This document shows, in pieces, positions 34,612 to 42,955 of a stretch of 64,000 nt of DNA (its first letter is position 1; each line of letters begins with the position of its first letter). Where the stretch lies: assembly GCF_014191055.1 (NCBI RefSeq), contig NZ_JACHWB010000002.1, positions 372,001-436,000 on the forward strand, in the 5' to 3' direction. This DNA comes from Microvirga lupini. Lineage in GTDB: Bacteria > Pseudomonadota > Alphaproteobacteria > Rhizobiales > Beijerinckiaceae. Both the position numbers and the translations under genes were made by a program. The notes beneath the pieces are model-generated. The model searched no databases, was not told the origin of the DNA, and was given only the letters and a program-made list of their open reading frames with translations.

Positions 34612-35847
34612 TCAGTGCCCACCGAACACGAGGGTCTGGATGGGGTACAGCAGCGCTTGGATGCGCAGGATCATGGCATGCACAAGTCCGACGGCATCCA
34701 CGGCGTGAAGAACCAATCCTCGAATCGTACCCGTCTCGGGCGCGATAATCTCCTCATGATGGCTCGTGTAGGCATTGACGATGCAGCTGCTGCCAGGGGT
34801 GACGCCGTCGAACCCTCCCTCGTAGAGCGGCTCGAGGAAAGCCAGTACGGTTCCCGGCCGCGTCAGCTGCTGCGCATCGAGCAACTGCTCACCGCTACGA
34901 ACCTGGCCGGCGGCGATATAGTCCTGCACTCCGGTGACCACCATCGGGATGATCGTCCAGGGCCGCGACGCGCAGGTCGCCTCGGCCACCATCCCGACCG
35001 TCAGCGCCTGGGACTCGACCTGCCCGAAGCCAGCCTGCAGGCGGCCCCGCCCGGCGCCCTCCGGGATTAGGACCCCGGCTGGGCGCATCAGGGGGTTGAC
35101 GATGTCACCCACCCGTAGCGTGAACTGCTCGACCCGCCCATCGACGCCCGCCCGGATGACCGTCTTCGACAGGTCCACCTCGGCTTGAGCCAGCTCGGCC
35201 TCGGCACTGGCCTTTTGGGCAGGGAGCAGCGTGGAGAGCTGTGCCTCGGCCTGCTGTCTGGCGGCGGTAGCGGCGTCGATGGTGCCCTGACGCCCTTGCA
35301 CGGCGACCTGCAGCTTCTCGATGTCCCGCGTGGCCACGGCACCCGGATTGCGACGGTAGATCTCCTGCTTGGTTTCCAGTTCGTCCACCGCCTGCTGATA
35401 AGCGCTTCTCGCCTCCTGAAGCCTACCTTCGGCCGCCTGGATGTCGGTCCGCGCGACCACCATGGCGGCGTCAGATTCGGCGATCTTGCGCCGGGCTGTC
35501 TCCGCGGCGGCTTCCTGCTTGGAGCTGTCGAGCCGGAAGAGCGGCGCACCTTGTTTGACCTCCCCGCTCACGCCATCGACATACACCTCGGCAACACGCC
35601 CATTGGTTTCGGGCAGGACCGGAATGGTGCGGAAGTACGCCGTGGCGTTCGTGGTTGATGGATGGTTGTAGAAGACCACCGTGATCAGCCCGATAGTGAG
35701 CATCAGGCAGGACACGATGCCCCAGCGCAATTCGAACCAGACCGAATAGAGGGTGATCTCCTTGCCGATCCGCTTGCCCTGCCCATAGCGGCGGTAGAGA
35801 TAGTCCGGCAGGATCGTCAGCAGAGAGCAGAGAAGCAGCTCAAGCAT
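34612..35847 (-). CDS. HlyD-family membrane fusion protein with N-terminal membrane extension
   Basis: 411 residues from ATG 35847, which overlaps the end of the preceding gene by eight bases. Residues 1-75 contain two hydrophobic segments (LELLLCSLLTILPDYLY and GIVSCLMLTIGLITVVFY); then the biotinyl-lipoyl half (PETNGRVAEVYVDGVSGEVKQGAPLF), a coiled-coil hairpin (about 130-240, Ala/Glu/Gln-rich) and the second lipoyl half (VIRAGVDGRVEQFTLRVGDIV). The partner genes are the small membrane protein before it, as in E. coli yibH-yibI, not an ABC or RND pump. Exported substrate unknown. Confidence 0.83.
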   Translation of the reverse strand: MLELLLCSLLTILPDYLYRRYGQGKRIGKEITLYSVWFELRWGIVSCLMLTIGLITVVFYNHPSTTNATAYFRTIPVLPETNGRVAEVYVDGVSGEVKQGAPLFRLDSSKQEAAAETARRKIAESDAAMVVARTDIQAAEGRLQEARSAYQQAVDELETKQEIYRRNPGAVATRDIEKLQVAVQGRQGTIDAATAARQQAEAQLSTLLPAQKASAEAELAQAEVDLSKTVIRAGVDGRVEQFTLRVGDIVNPLMRPAGVLIPEGAGRGRLQAGFGQVESQALTVGMVAEATCASRPWTIIPMVVTGVQDYIAAGQVRSGEQLLDAQQLTRPGTVLAFLEPLYEGGFDGVTPGSSCIVNAYTSHHEEIIAPETGTIRGLVLHAVDAVGLVHAMILRIQALLYPIQTLVFGGH

Positions 35848-36322
35848 GGGTCCGCTCCTTTGGCATGCGGGGCAAAGTGATGGTTTTCGGCACTTCGACA
35901 GTGCCATCAGCCAATTCTTCGGTGTGCTGCCCGGCGGCGCCACGTTCATCGGGAGCCTCGCCCGCGCCTTCGCCTGGCGGGATGCCGGCAATCTTTTCCA
36001 ACGACCCGGCGATGCGACGCAGCGGGTTGCCGAAGTCGGGAATATCGATCAGGGCGAGCAGCAGTCCGGCCACCCAGAACAGGTGCACGTGGGTGAACAG
36101 CGCCAGCAGGCCGAGAATGGCGACAATCTCGAACTGCAGCTTATTGCCCTTGTGAGCGATCCGTTCCGGCAGGGTGTGCAGGCGCAGGAAGAGCAGGCCG
36201 ATCGCCAGCACGGCGAGCACCAGAAACACGGCCACGACCACCATCAGGACATCGGTTCCGCCGGGCGCGGGGATGAAGATCGGCAGGTGGTGAGGTGCGG
36301 CCGGATTGAGTGACGCGGTCAT
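35840..36322 (-). CDS. Small inner-membrane protein paired with HlyD (DUF3302-like)
   Basis: 160 residues: a Pro-rich start, one long hydrophobic segment (VLMVVVAVFLVLAVLAIGLL), a basic loop (LPERIAHKGNKLQ), a second hydrophobic region (IVAILGLLALFTHVHLFWVAGLLL) and a charged cytoplasmic tail. The arrangement, and the overlap with a HlyD gene, resemble DUF3302/YibI-type proteins that accompany YibH-like HlyD subunits. Its ATG overlaps the stop of the 52-residue ORF upstream. Confidence 0.65.
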   Translation of the reverse strand: MTASLNPAAPHHLPIFIPAPGGTDVLMVVVAVFLVLAVLAIGLLFLRLHTLPERIAHKGNKLQFEIVAILGLLALFTHVHLFWVAGLLLALIDIPDFGNPLRRIAGSLEKIAGIPPGEGAGEAPDERGAAGQHTEELADGTVEVPKTITLPRMPKERTHA

Positions 36323-36477
36323 GCTATTGCTCCTACTGCGGCATTTGAGGCACTCACCAGGACAACCTTCACCGCACGGGCCCAGGTCAACTCAGACGCA
36401 AGTGCGAGATTGGCTTCAGTCGCGGCGGTCCACTCATCGACTGTGATGCCATCCATTTTCGAAGTGAGATCATCCAT
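36319..36477 (-). CDS. Small protein of 52 residues in the AI-2E/HlyD gene run
   Basis: A short gene: ATG 36477 behind AAAGGAGAGGGAG, an excellent ribosome site, and a TGA that overlaps the ATG of the next membrane protein gene (ATGA). The peptide starts MDDLTSKMDGITVDEW, is acidic in the first half and has a hydrophobic, Ala/Val-rich C-terminal half (WARAVKVVLVSASNAAVGAI). Probably a real translated gene that fills the gap between the permease and the HlyD pair. No family known to me. Confidence 0.6.
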   Translation of the reverse strand: MDDLTSKMDGITVDEWTAATEANLALASELTWARAVKVVLVSASNAAVGAIA

Positions 36478-36501
36478 GAGCTCCCTCTCCTTTGCGGTTG
36501 A

Positions 36502-37611
36502 TCAGGCTGGTCCGGGCGCGGTGTCACTGGCGCGTCCCCAGTCCTGGAACAGGGTGTGGGCGACGGCGAGCAGGACCGGACCGAGGAAGACCCCGACAAT
36601 GCCGAACGCCAGCAGACCGCCGAGTACGCCAAGAAAGATCAGCACCATCGGCATCCTGACGCCGCGGCTGATCAGGTACGGACGCAGGAGGTTGTCGAGT
36701 GTCCCGACGAAGAGGCCGTTCCAGATCATCACGAACACGGCCCATCCGGTGTGGCCTGAGGACATCAGCCACAGGGCGGCGGGCAGCCAGAGCAGCACGA
36801 GACCCATCGGCAGGAGGGTAAGGACCACGCCCACGGCCCCGAGCACGATGGCGCCCGGAACCCCGGCCAGCCAGAAGCTGACGCCCAGCAGGGTGCCCTG
36901 GATGAAAGCCGTGCCGAGGACGCCGTTGACCACGCTGACGATGGTCATCCCTGCGGTTCGCAGCACATGCTGCGCCCGCCAGCCGCCCAGCCGAGACATG
37001 GCCCAGTCGAGGCGCGTCTCGACATAGGCGCCGTCGCGATAAAGGAAGAACGCCAGGACGATGCCGAAGACAACCTGGAGTGTGCCCGAGACAAGAGAGG
37101 CTCCCTGGTGCAGCGCCCACTCGCGCAGAGGCCGCACGTAGGGCGCGAGCGTCGGCCCAAGTGCGGCGCCCTGCTGCGTCACCTGAATCCAGACCCGTTC
37201 TGCCTCCTGCCCAACCAGAGGCAGGCGCCCGAGCCAACCGGGCGGCGGCAACCCCTGGTCGATGGTGGCACGGACGGCCGCAGCGAGCCGGGTGACATCG
37301 TCCGCCAGATTCGCGCCCAAGGCCAACAGGGGAAGCACGAGCAGGCCGGCGATCATCACGGTCATGAGCAGGGCCGCCGGCGTCTGTCGCCCGCCTATCA
37401 GATGCTCCATCCTCCGGAACAGCCGCCATGTCGACACGCAGAGGATGACCGCAAGGAGGATAGCCGTCAGGAACGGCCAGAGCACCAGGATGCATCCGAC
37501 GGCCAGAACCAGGAGCAGCACGAGGCCCAGAGCCTTCTCGACGTAGGACGCCTCGGAAGAATCAGCCCATTCCCGTCTGTTCATCGCATCGTGAGGATCC
37601 ACTGAACGCAC
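36502..37611 (-). CDS. AI-2E family transporter (PerM-like permease)
   Basis: 369 residues, about seven to eight membrane segments, including the C-terminal FVGTLDNLLRPYLISRG and LGVLGGLLAFGIVGVFLGPV signatures of the AI-2E/PerM family. The GTG at 37609-37611 has GGAGG five bases upstream and is preferred over the ATG at 37584. Members export signalling molecules or exchange sodium and protons; no function can be fixed here. It is 23 bases after the small secreted protein gene and 24 before the 52-residue ORF. Confidence 0.83.
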   Translation of the reverse strand: MRSVDPHDAMNRREWADSSEASYVEKALGLVLLLVLAVGCILVLWPFLTAILLAVILCVSTWRLFRRMEHLIGGRQTPAALLMTVMIAGLLVLPLLALGANLADDVTRLAAAVRATIDQGLPPPGWLGRLPLVGQEAERVWIQVTQQGAALGPTLAPYVRPLREWALHQGASLVSGTLQVVFGIVLAFFLYRDGAYVETRLDWAMSRLGGWRAQHVLRTAGMTIVSVVNGVLGTAFIQGTLLGVSFWLAGVPGAIVLGAVGVVLTLLPMGLVLLWLPAALWLMSSGHTGWAVFVMIWNGLFVGTLDNLLRPYLISRGVRMPMVLIFLGVLGGLLAFGIVGVFLGPVLLAVAHTLFQDWGRASDTAPGPA

Positions 37612-37634
37612 TGCTTCCTCCAGGTGTAACAGCC

Positions 37635-37892
37635 TCAGCAGCCGACACAGACGCTGCGGAGGGTGCGGTTCAGGCGGCGGTCCATCTCACGGAACTTTCG
37701 ATCTGCAGCTGCCTGGACTGCATCAACGTTCGTCTGCTCATTTTCCTTCCGCTCAACAGACTGCGGCGTGGACTGGCGATGCTTTGCCCGGTCAGGTGCC
37801 TGATCAGGCACCTGGGCCAAGACGCCCCCCGCCCAAAGAAGAGCCGCCACAAGGGGGGCTACCCCGCTCAAGGACAAGAGATTGGAAGTCAT
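37635..37892 (-). CDS. Small secreted charged protein
   Basis: 85 residues from ATG 37892 with GGGGAGG five bases upstream. Signal peptide ends GVLAQ; the mature chain is hydrophilic and helical (KENEQTNVDAVQAAADRKFR), ending with two cysteines in RSVCVGC. Sits between fabI and the AI-2E gene with short gaps on both sides, so probably co-transcribed. Unknown function. Confidence 0.6.
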   Translation of the reverse strand: MTSNLLSLSGVAPLVAALLWAGGVLAQVPDQAPDRAKHRQSTPQSVERKENEQTNVDAVQAAADRKFREMDRRLNRTLRSVCVGC

Positions 37893-37935
37893 TGCGACCT
37901 CCCCTTGTTTCATCGGCCCACGGTTGAGACTAGCC

Positions 37936-38742
37936 TCACGCCATGATGCTGAGCCCGCCGTCGACGTAGGTTGTCGTCCCGGTGAGCCGCCGGGCGAACG
38001 GCGTCGTCAGATATGCAGCGGTGAGGCCCACGTCGTCGATGTCGACCAGCTCGCCGATGGGTGCCCGCTCGATGGCCTCGGTGAGAAGGACATCGAAGTC
38101 CTTCAGGCCCGAGGCCGCCCGCGTCTTCAGCGGGCCGGGCGAGACGGCGTGCACCCGGATGTGCTTGTCGCCCAACTCGTAGGCGAGATAGCGCACAACG
38201 CTCTCCAATGCCGCTTTCACAGGCCCCATCAGGTTGTAATTCGGCACGACCTTGTTGGCACCATGGTAGCTCATCGCCATGAGAGTCCCGCCTTCGGGCA
38301 TCAGAGGCTCTGCGAGCCGCGCCATGCGGACGAAAGAGTGGCAGGAGATATCCATCGCCACCTTGAACCCTTCACTGGAACTGTCGACGAGCCGCCCCTG
38401 CAGATCCTCCCTCGGCGCGAACGCGATGGAATGGAGCGCGATGTCAAGGCTGCCCCACGTCTCACGAATCTGTTCGAAGACAGACTCAAGCTGGCCGCTC
38501 TGAGCCACGTCACACGGCGCGAAGACGGAGGCGCCGAGCTCCTTGGCGAGCGGCTCGATATAGGGCTTCGCCTTCTCGTTGAGGTAGGTCACCGCGAGAT
38601 CGGCCCCAAGCTGGCGGAAGATCCGGGCGCAGCCATAGGCAATCGAATGCTCGTTGGCGATGCCGACGACGAGAGCCCGCTTGCCGTGAAGGATCTTCGA
38701 CTGAATGGCAGTTTTGATCAGGTCTGTCGGCTGGTCGTTCAT
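37936..38742 (-). CDS. fabI: Enoyl-[acyl-carrier-protein] reductase (NADH), FabI type
   Basis: 268 residues of the FabI group of short-chain dehydrogenases, catalysing the last reduction in each round of fatty acid elongation. ALVVGIANEHSIAYG is the FabI cofactor motif, and the active-site residues lie in MSYHGANKVVPNYNLMGPVK (Tyr-x6-Lys arrangement). Overlaps the DUF3141 stop by four bases. As the genome surely has a housekeeping fabI, this may be a second, condition-specific copy; that is inference from context. Confidence 0.9.
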   Translation of the reverse strand: MNDQPTDLIKTAIQSKILHGKRALVVGIANEHSIAYGCARIFRQLGADLAVTYLNEKAKPYIEPLAKELGASVFAPCDVAQSGQLESVFEQIRETWGSLDIALHSIAFAPREDLQGRLVDSSSEGFKVAMDISCHSFVRMARLAEPLMPEGGTLMAMSYHGANKVVPNYNLMGPVKAALESVVRYLAYELGDKHIRVHAVSPGPLKTRAASGLKDFDVLLTEAIERAPIGELVDIDDVGLTAAYLTTPFARRLTGTTTYVDGGLSIMA

Positions 38743-41177
38743 GAGCTGGCCCTCGTACGTCGGGTGTCACTGGAGCGACGGGTGGAGCCATGCTTGGCGG
38801 TCTTGGCGGCCGCCACGGGACGGCCCTCCGCATGATGCTCCGCCAGTGTCACGGTGATCAGCTCGGCTTTCGCACTCCCGCCTTTCTCGTCTCCCATCTC
38901 CTCTTCGGACAGGAGACGTCGGACCTCGCCTATCAGGGTGACCTGTTTCTCATTGGCCTCGATCCGGCTCTCCAAGTTGTCGAGCATGTTGAGCAGCCGG
39001 TGTCGGTCAGCGGAGGTCCGCAGGAGCTTCGGCAACGCGGTGAGAGCCTTCACCGGTTCGAAGTCGACAATGAACGATTGTTCGCGGATGATCTCGCGCG
39101 CAGCCTCCATCGTCATGTCGAGCAGGCCAAGGTCCCGGCTGATGAGCTCGCGGGCTCGTTTCATGGTCGAGAGCCGGCGCCGACCGGTGCCGGCCTTCAT
39201 CAAGAGCAGCACGGCGCGAACCATAGCTTCCGTTGTGTCGCCATCCTCAATGTGCGCCAGCGCCTCCTTGACCAGCAGAGCATTGCGCACATCGATGGGC
39301 TCTTCCGCGACGGCCTTCTCCTCCCCTGCGGCCATGCCGATGCCGGCAGGGCCATAGGTGCGGAAGAAGGTGTTCTCCACGGCCGCGTCGCGCAGGTCGC
39401 GGTAGAGGTCCCACGAGGCGGAGGTCACGGCAGCCGCCCAGCACTCCATCGTGGTTGCCGGGCCGTCATTGTCCCGCGGCGCCCGATTGGCCTTGGCCAT
39501 GTCCGCCATGCCTTTGAGCGGCCACAGGAACGGGTTGAGGTCCGACACGGCCCAGCGCTGCGCCCGCTGGGGATTGAACGCCCGGATGAGCCCCGCCGCG
39601 GCCGGGGTGACCAGCGGGGCCACGAACGGATGCACGAAGGTCTCGTAGGCAGAGGCAAGCGCCTCGGACGTCTTCTCGACCGCCGCGAACGGCATTTCGT
39701 CCTTGCGGCTGTATTTCTGCAGAACCTGTAGGTCTTCCACCCGGCGCTCGGTCAGCAGCACGTCATACCGCACACTCCCGTCCGCCTTCTGCTCCTCGAC
39801 CTGCATGCCATAGAGGCCAGGCGGCAGGTGCTCGATGTACCCGATCAGATCGGTGATCTGTGTATATTCGCGCTTGGCGACCTGGCCAGACACGAAGATC
39901 CCGAGATGGCCAACGCTTTCGTGCATCAGACCGACGATCACCTGCCCGTTCGTCTTGAGCGCCTCCGTGGTCGGATAAAGGTCGGCCACCCAGTTGAACG
40001 CCTGCTGCGGCGGGGTGATGTTGTCACCGAGCGACGCGAACAAGATGATCGGCGATTTGATCGCCCGCAGATCGAAGGCACGTCCTTCGGACCATTCAGC
40101 ATCGCCATCGGCGAGGTTGTTGCCGACGAACAGGTTCTCGACGATCCATTTGATCTCCTCTCGGTTCATCAGGAAGAAGCCGCCCCACCAGCGCTCAAAC
40201 TCCAGGAAGCGCTCCGGCTCGGTGTCGATCTTCGAGAAGAGTGTGTAGTACTTGTCGAAGTACGTGTTGGCCGGGTTGAGATACTCGAAGTTCTCGACGA
40301 GATAGGCCCCATCGAACGTGCCGGCGCCAAGATCGCTCGCCAGGAGCGCTGGCCAAGTGCCGCCCAGCATGCCACCGGCATAGCGCATCGGGTTCTCGCC
40401 GTCATTGCCAGCCCAATAGGACATTGGAGCCCCGTTGATGACGATGGGGCCCACCAAGTCAGGCTCCATCGCTCCGACCAGCATAGAGGCCCAGCCACCC
40501 TGGCAATTGCCGAAGAGGACTGGCTTGCGGGTCTTCGGGTGGCGCTCGCCAACGATGCGCAGGAACTCGGCCTCGGCGCGCGAGACATCTGCGAGGGTCT
40601 GCCCAGGCTCCGGATCGGGAAAGAAGATTACACAGTAGACCGGATGCCCTGCCTTGAGCGCGACGCCCACCTGCGAGTCTTGCTTGAATCCACCAATGCC
40701 GGGCCCATGGCCGGCCCGCGGGTCGATGATGACGAAGGGCCGGAGCTCGGGATCCGTTTTGATGCCGACGAGCGGAATGATACGCACGAGAGCGTAGTTC
40801 ACTGGCCGCTCGAGCGTGCGGGCATCCGTGACCATCTCCCAGTCGAAGTCCAGCAGCGGCGGCTTGCCGGCCTTCTCGTGCTCGACCCAGTTGTTGCCGC
40901 GCTGGCGCAGCGTGTCCCAGAACAGGATGGAGCGCTGCGTATAATCGAGCCAGTAGGCGCTGACGTCGCGCCAGAGGTCGAGGGGCGACGCCGAGCGGAT
41001 CGCCCCATCCCTCAACGGCTCACCCGCTACCTTCACCGCGTCAAAGTAACGCTGCATCGCCTTGCTGCACCGCTCTTGATAGACCTCAGTGACCTTCGCC
41101 TGTGCACGGGAAAGCTCCGTCAGCCGGGCTTGCCCGCCTTTGTCGCGTTCTTCGGTCCTGGATTCGACTTTTTGCAT
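38739..41177 (-). CDS. DUF3141 protein (PHA-synthase-like alpha/beta hydrolase)
   Basis: 812 residues. N-terminal helical part with YQERCSKAMQRYFDAV; central alpha/beta hydrolase domain with RPFVIIDPRAGHGPGIGG and the nucleophile elbow LFGNCQGGWASM (Cys about residue 224), i.e. the GxCxG box known from polyhydroxyalkanoate synthases; GDNITPPQQ supplies the Asp and HESVGHLGI the His. The C-terminal 250 residues are helical. Members are annotated only as DUF3141. Together with the phasin and FabI this suggests acyl/hydroxyacyl metabolism. The product is unknown. Confidence 0.85.
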   Translation of the reverse strand: MQKVESRTEERDKGGQARLTELSRAQAKVTEVYQERCSKAMQRYFDAVKVAGEPLRDGAIRSASPLDLWRDVSAYWLDYTQRSILFWDTLRQRGNNWVEHEKAGKPPLLDFDWEMVTDARTLERPVNYALVRIIPLVGIKTDPELRPFVIIDPRAGHGPGIGGFKQDSQVGVALKAGHPVYCVIFFPDPEPGQTLADVSRAEAEFLRIVGERHPKTRKPVLFGNCQGGWASMLVGAMEPDLVGPIVINGAPMSYWAGNDGENPMRYAGGMLGGTWPALLASDLGAGTFDGAYLVENFEYLNPANTYFDKYYTLFSKIDTEPERFLEFERWWGGFFLMNREEIKWIVENLFVGNNLADGDAEWSEGRAFDLRAIKSPIILFASLGDNITPPQQAFNWVADLYPTTEALKTNGQVIVGLMHESVGHLGIFVSGQVAKREYTQITDLIGYIEHLPPGLYGMQVEEQKADGSVRYDVLLTERRVEDLQVLQKYSRKDEMPFAAVEKTSEALASAYETFVHPFVAPLVTPAAAGLIRAFNPQRAQRWAVSDLNPFLWPLKGMADMAKANRAPRDNDGPATTMECWAAAVTSASWDLYRDLRDAAVENTFFRTYGPAGIGMAAGEEKAVAEEPIDVRNALLVKEALAHIEDGDTTEAMVRAVLLLMKAGTGRRRLSTMKRARELISRDLGLLDMTMEAAREIIREQSFIVDFEPVKALTALPKLLRTSADRHRLLNMLDNLESRIEANEKQVTLIGEVRRLLSEEEMGDEKGGSAKAELITVTLAEHHAEGRPVAAAKTAKHGSTRRSSDTRRTRASS

Positions 41178-41213
41178 CGCTCTTGTCCTGTCGGTGGCTG
41201 CGTCCAGAGACGC

Positions 41214-41726
41214 TCACTGCTTGGTATCGCCCCACTTGAGGAAGAAGCCGACATCGCCCGGCAGACCACCCGGCCACTCAATGATCAAAGCGCTCAGCCT
41301 GAAACCCGCAGACCTGAGCTGGTCGCGCCACAGCTCGTAGGCTTGGCGGGGGCGGCCGGTGAGAGTGTCGGGCCAAGTCGGATCCGAGTTGTTGATCGCG
41401 CGGCCATGATCCGTGCACAGCGCGTTGGGGAACCGCATCACCATCAGCTCGGTCTCTCCCCGCTCCGCAGCCAGCCGCAGCTTTGCCCGCAGCGGCTGCA
41501 GGATCTCCTTCAGGCGCTCAGGAGTCAGATCGATGGGTTCGGCCATGCGCTTGATGAGTTCGTGTCGAGCCTTCTCGGCGCGGTCCATGCCCTCCAGTGA
41601 CTTGGATGCCTTCGCCATCTGCATCTCGGTCATGTAGGTCCGCAGATCATCGGCCGACATGAACGTCTCGTCACCGAGCTCCTGCTGGGCCTTGGACACG
41701 TCCGGCTTGGTCTTAAGGGTTTCCAT
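41214..41726 (-). CDS. Conserved hypothetical protein beside ackA
   Basis: 170 residues, soluble, no signal peptide. The first two thirds are helical and charged (DDLRTYMTEMQMAKASKSLE); the last third contains MVMRFPNALCTDHGRAINN and ALIIEWPGGLPGDVGFFLKW, which look like a small folded domain. GGGAGG lies 10 bases before the ATG. Located between ackA and the DUF3141 gene with gaps of 17 and 36 bases, so in the same transcript. No known family assigned. Confidence 0.65.
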   Translation of the reverse strand: METLKTKPDVSKAQQELGDETFMSADDLRTYMTEMQMAKASKSLEGMDRAEKARHELIKRMAEPIDLTPERLKEILQPLRAKLRLAAERGETELMVMRFPNALCTDHGRAINNSDPTWPDTLTGRPRQAYELWRDQLRSAGFRLSALIIEWPGGLPGDVGFFLKWGDTKQ

Positions 41727-41743
41727 AGCATCAACCTCCCTGT

Positions 41744-42952
41744 TCAGGATGCAAGTTTGGACCGCATGTCGCCGAGCACGCCGCGGGTCTGCCGGGCAAT
41801 CACGAGTTCCTCATTCGTGGGAATGACCCACGCTGTGGGTCCGGATCCCAAGGAAATCCGCGGACCGGCGTTATGGTTGGCAGCCTCATCGAGAGTGAGC
41901 CCCGCCCAGCCGAGCCCCTTGATGACCTCGGCGCGTGTTGCCGCATCGTTCTCGCCGATCCCAGCCGTGAACACGAGCCCGTCGAGGCCACCCAGCGCCG
42001 CCACGAGCGAGCCGATCTCACGCGTGATGCGGTAGACAAAGAGATCGATGGCACGCCGTGCATTGACATCAGTCGCCGCCTTCGACCGCAGAACCCGCAT
42101 GTCGTTCGAGATGCCGGATACCCCCAGGAGGCCGGACTTCTTGTACAACACGCTCTCGGCCTCCTCCGGGCTGAGCCTCATCTCCCGCAGCATGAAGAAG
42201 ATAACTCCCGCATCGACGGCGCCGCAGCGGGTTCCCATCGGCAGGCCATCAAGCGCGGAGAAACCCATGGTCGTGGCGACGCTCGCCCCATTGTTGAGCG
42301 CACACAGGCTTGCGCCGTTGCCGAGATGCGCGACGATCACCCTGCCCTTAGCGAGGCGCGGCCCGTAGTCCTTCAGAACCGACGAAATGTAGTCGTAGGA
42401 CAAACCGTGGAAGCCGTAGCGCCGCACGCCGCGGTCGCGCATCTCACGTGGCAGCGCGAACAGGGTCGCGATGTCGGACTGCGTCTGATGGAAAGCGGTG
42501 TCGAAGCATGCGACCTGCGGCATCCCGGGCAGACGGCGACGGACGATCCGGATAGGCTCCAGGTTGTGCGGCTGATGCAGCGGCGCGAGCGGCACCAGCG
42601 CCTCAAGCGCCTGGACGACGGAATCATCGACGAGTACCGGACCGGAGAATGACTGGCCACCGTGAACGACCCGGTGTCCGATAGCGGCAAGCTTGCGTCC
42701 CTCCTGATGCTCACGCAACCAGGAGATCAGGTGGATCAGCGCCTCCTCGTGTCCGAACTCCTCTCCGGAAGTCCACAACCTCTCATCGAGGTCCGCGCCT
42801 CCGGCGTGCCTGACAACGAAATGAGCGGCGCCGCCCAGACCTTCATAGAGACCTTTCCAGACCAGCCGCGGCTCCGCGCTGTCGGGTGTGTCGTAGACCT
42901 GGAATTTGAGGCTGGACGATCCTGCATTGAGAACGATGAGGACGGGGATCAT
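41744..42952 (-). CDS. ackA: Acetate kinase
   Basis: 402 residues. VLNAGSSSLKFQ (8-19) is the family's first signature and FDTAFHQT the second; HLGNGAS and GGLDGLVFTAGIGEN are the phosphate and adenosine motifs. It turns acetyl phosphate and ADP into acetate and ATP. It begins three bases after the pta stop codon, so the two are translated together. Full length for the family. Confidence 0.95.
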   Translation of the reverse strand: MIPVLIVLNAGSSSLKFQVYDTPDSAEPRLVWKGLYEGLGGAAHFVVRHAGGADLDERLWTSGEEFGHEEALIHLISWLREHQEGRKLAAIGHRVVHGGQSFSGPVLVDDSVVQALEALVPLAPLHQPHNLEPIRIVRRRLPGMPQVACFDTAFHQTQSDIATLFALPREMRDRGVRRYGFHGLSYDYISSVLKDYGPRLAKGRVIVAHLGNGASLCALNNGASVATTMGFSALDGLPMGTRCGAVDAGVIFFMLREMRLSPEEAESVLYKKSGLLGVSGISNDMRVLRSKAATDVNARRAIDLFVYRITREIGSLVAALGGLDGLVFTAGIGENDAATRAEVIKGLGWAGLTLDEAANHNAGPRISLGSGPTAWVIPTNEELVIARQTRGVLGDMRSKLAS

Positions 42953-42955
42953 GGC

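Noticed and set aside
39828..41600. Long plus-strand open frame of 590 codons opposite the DUF3141 gene
   Set aside because: It is antisense to a well-supported gene, has no family motifs or ribosome site, and long antisense frames are expected in high-GC DNA.
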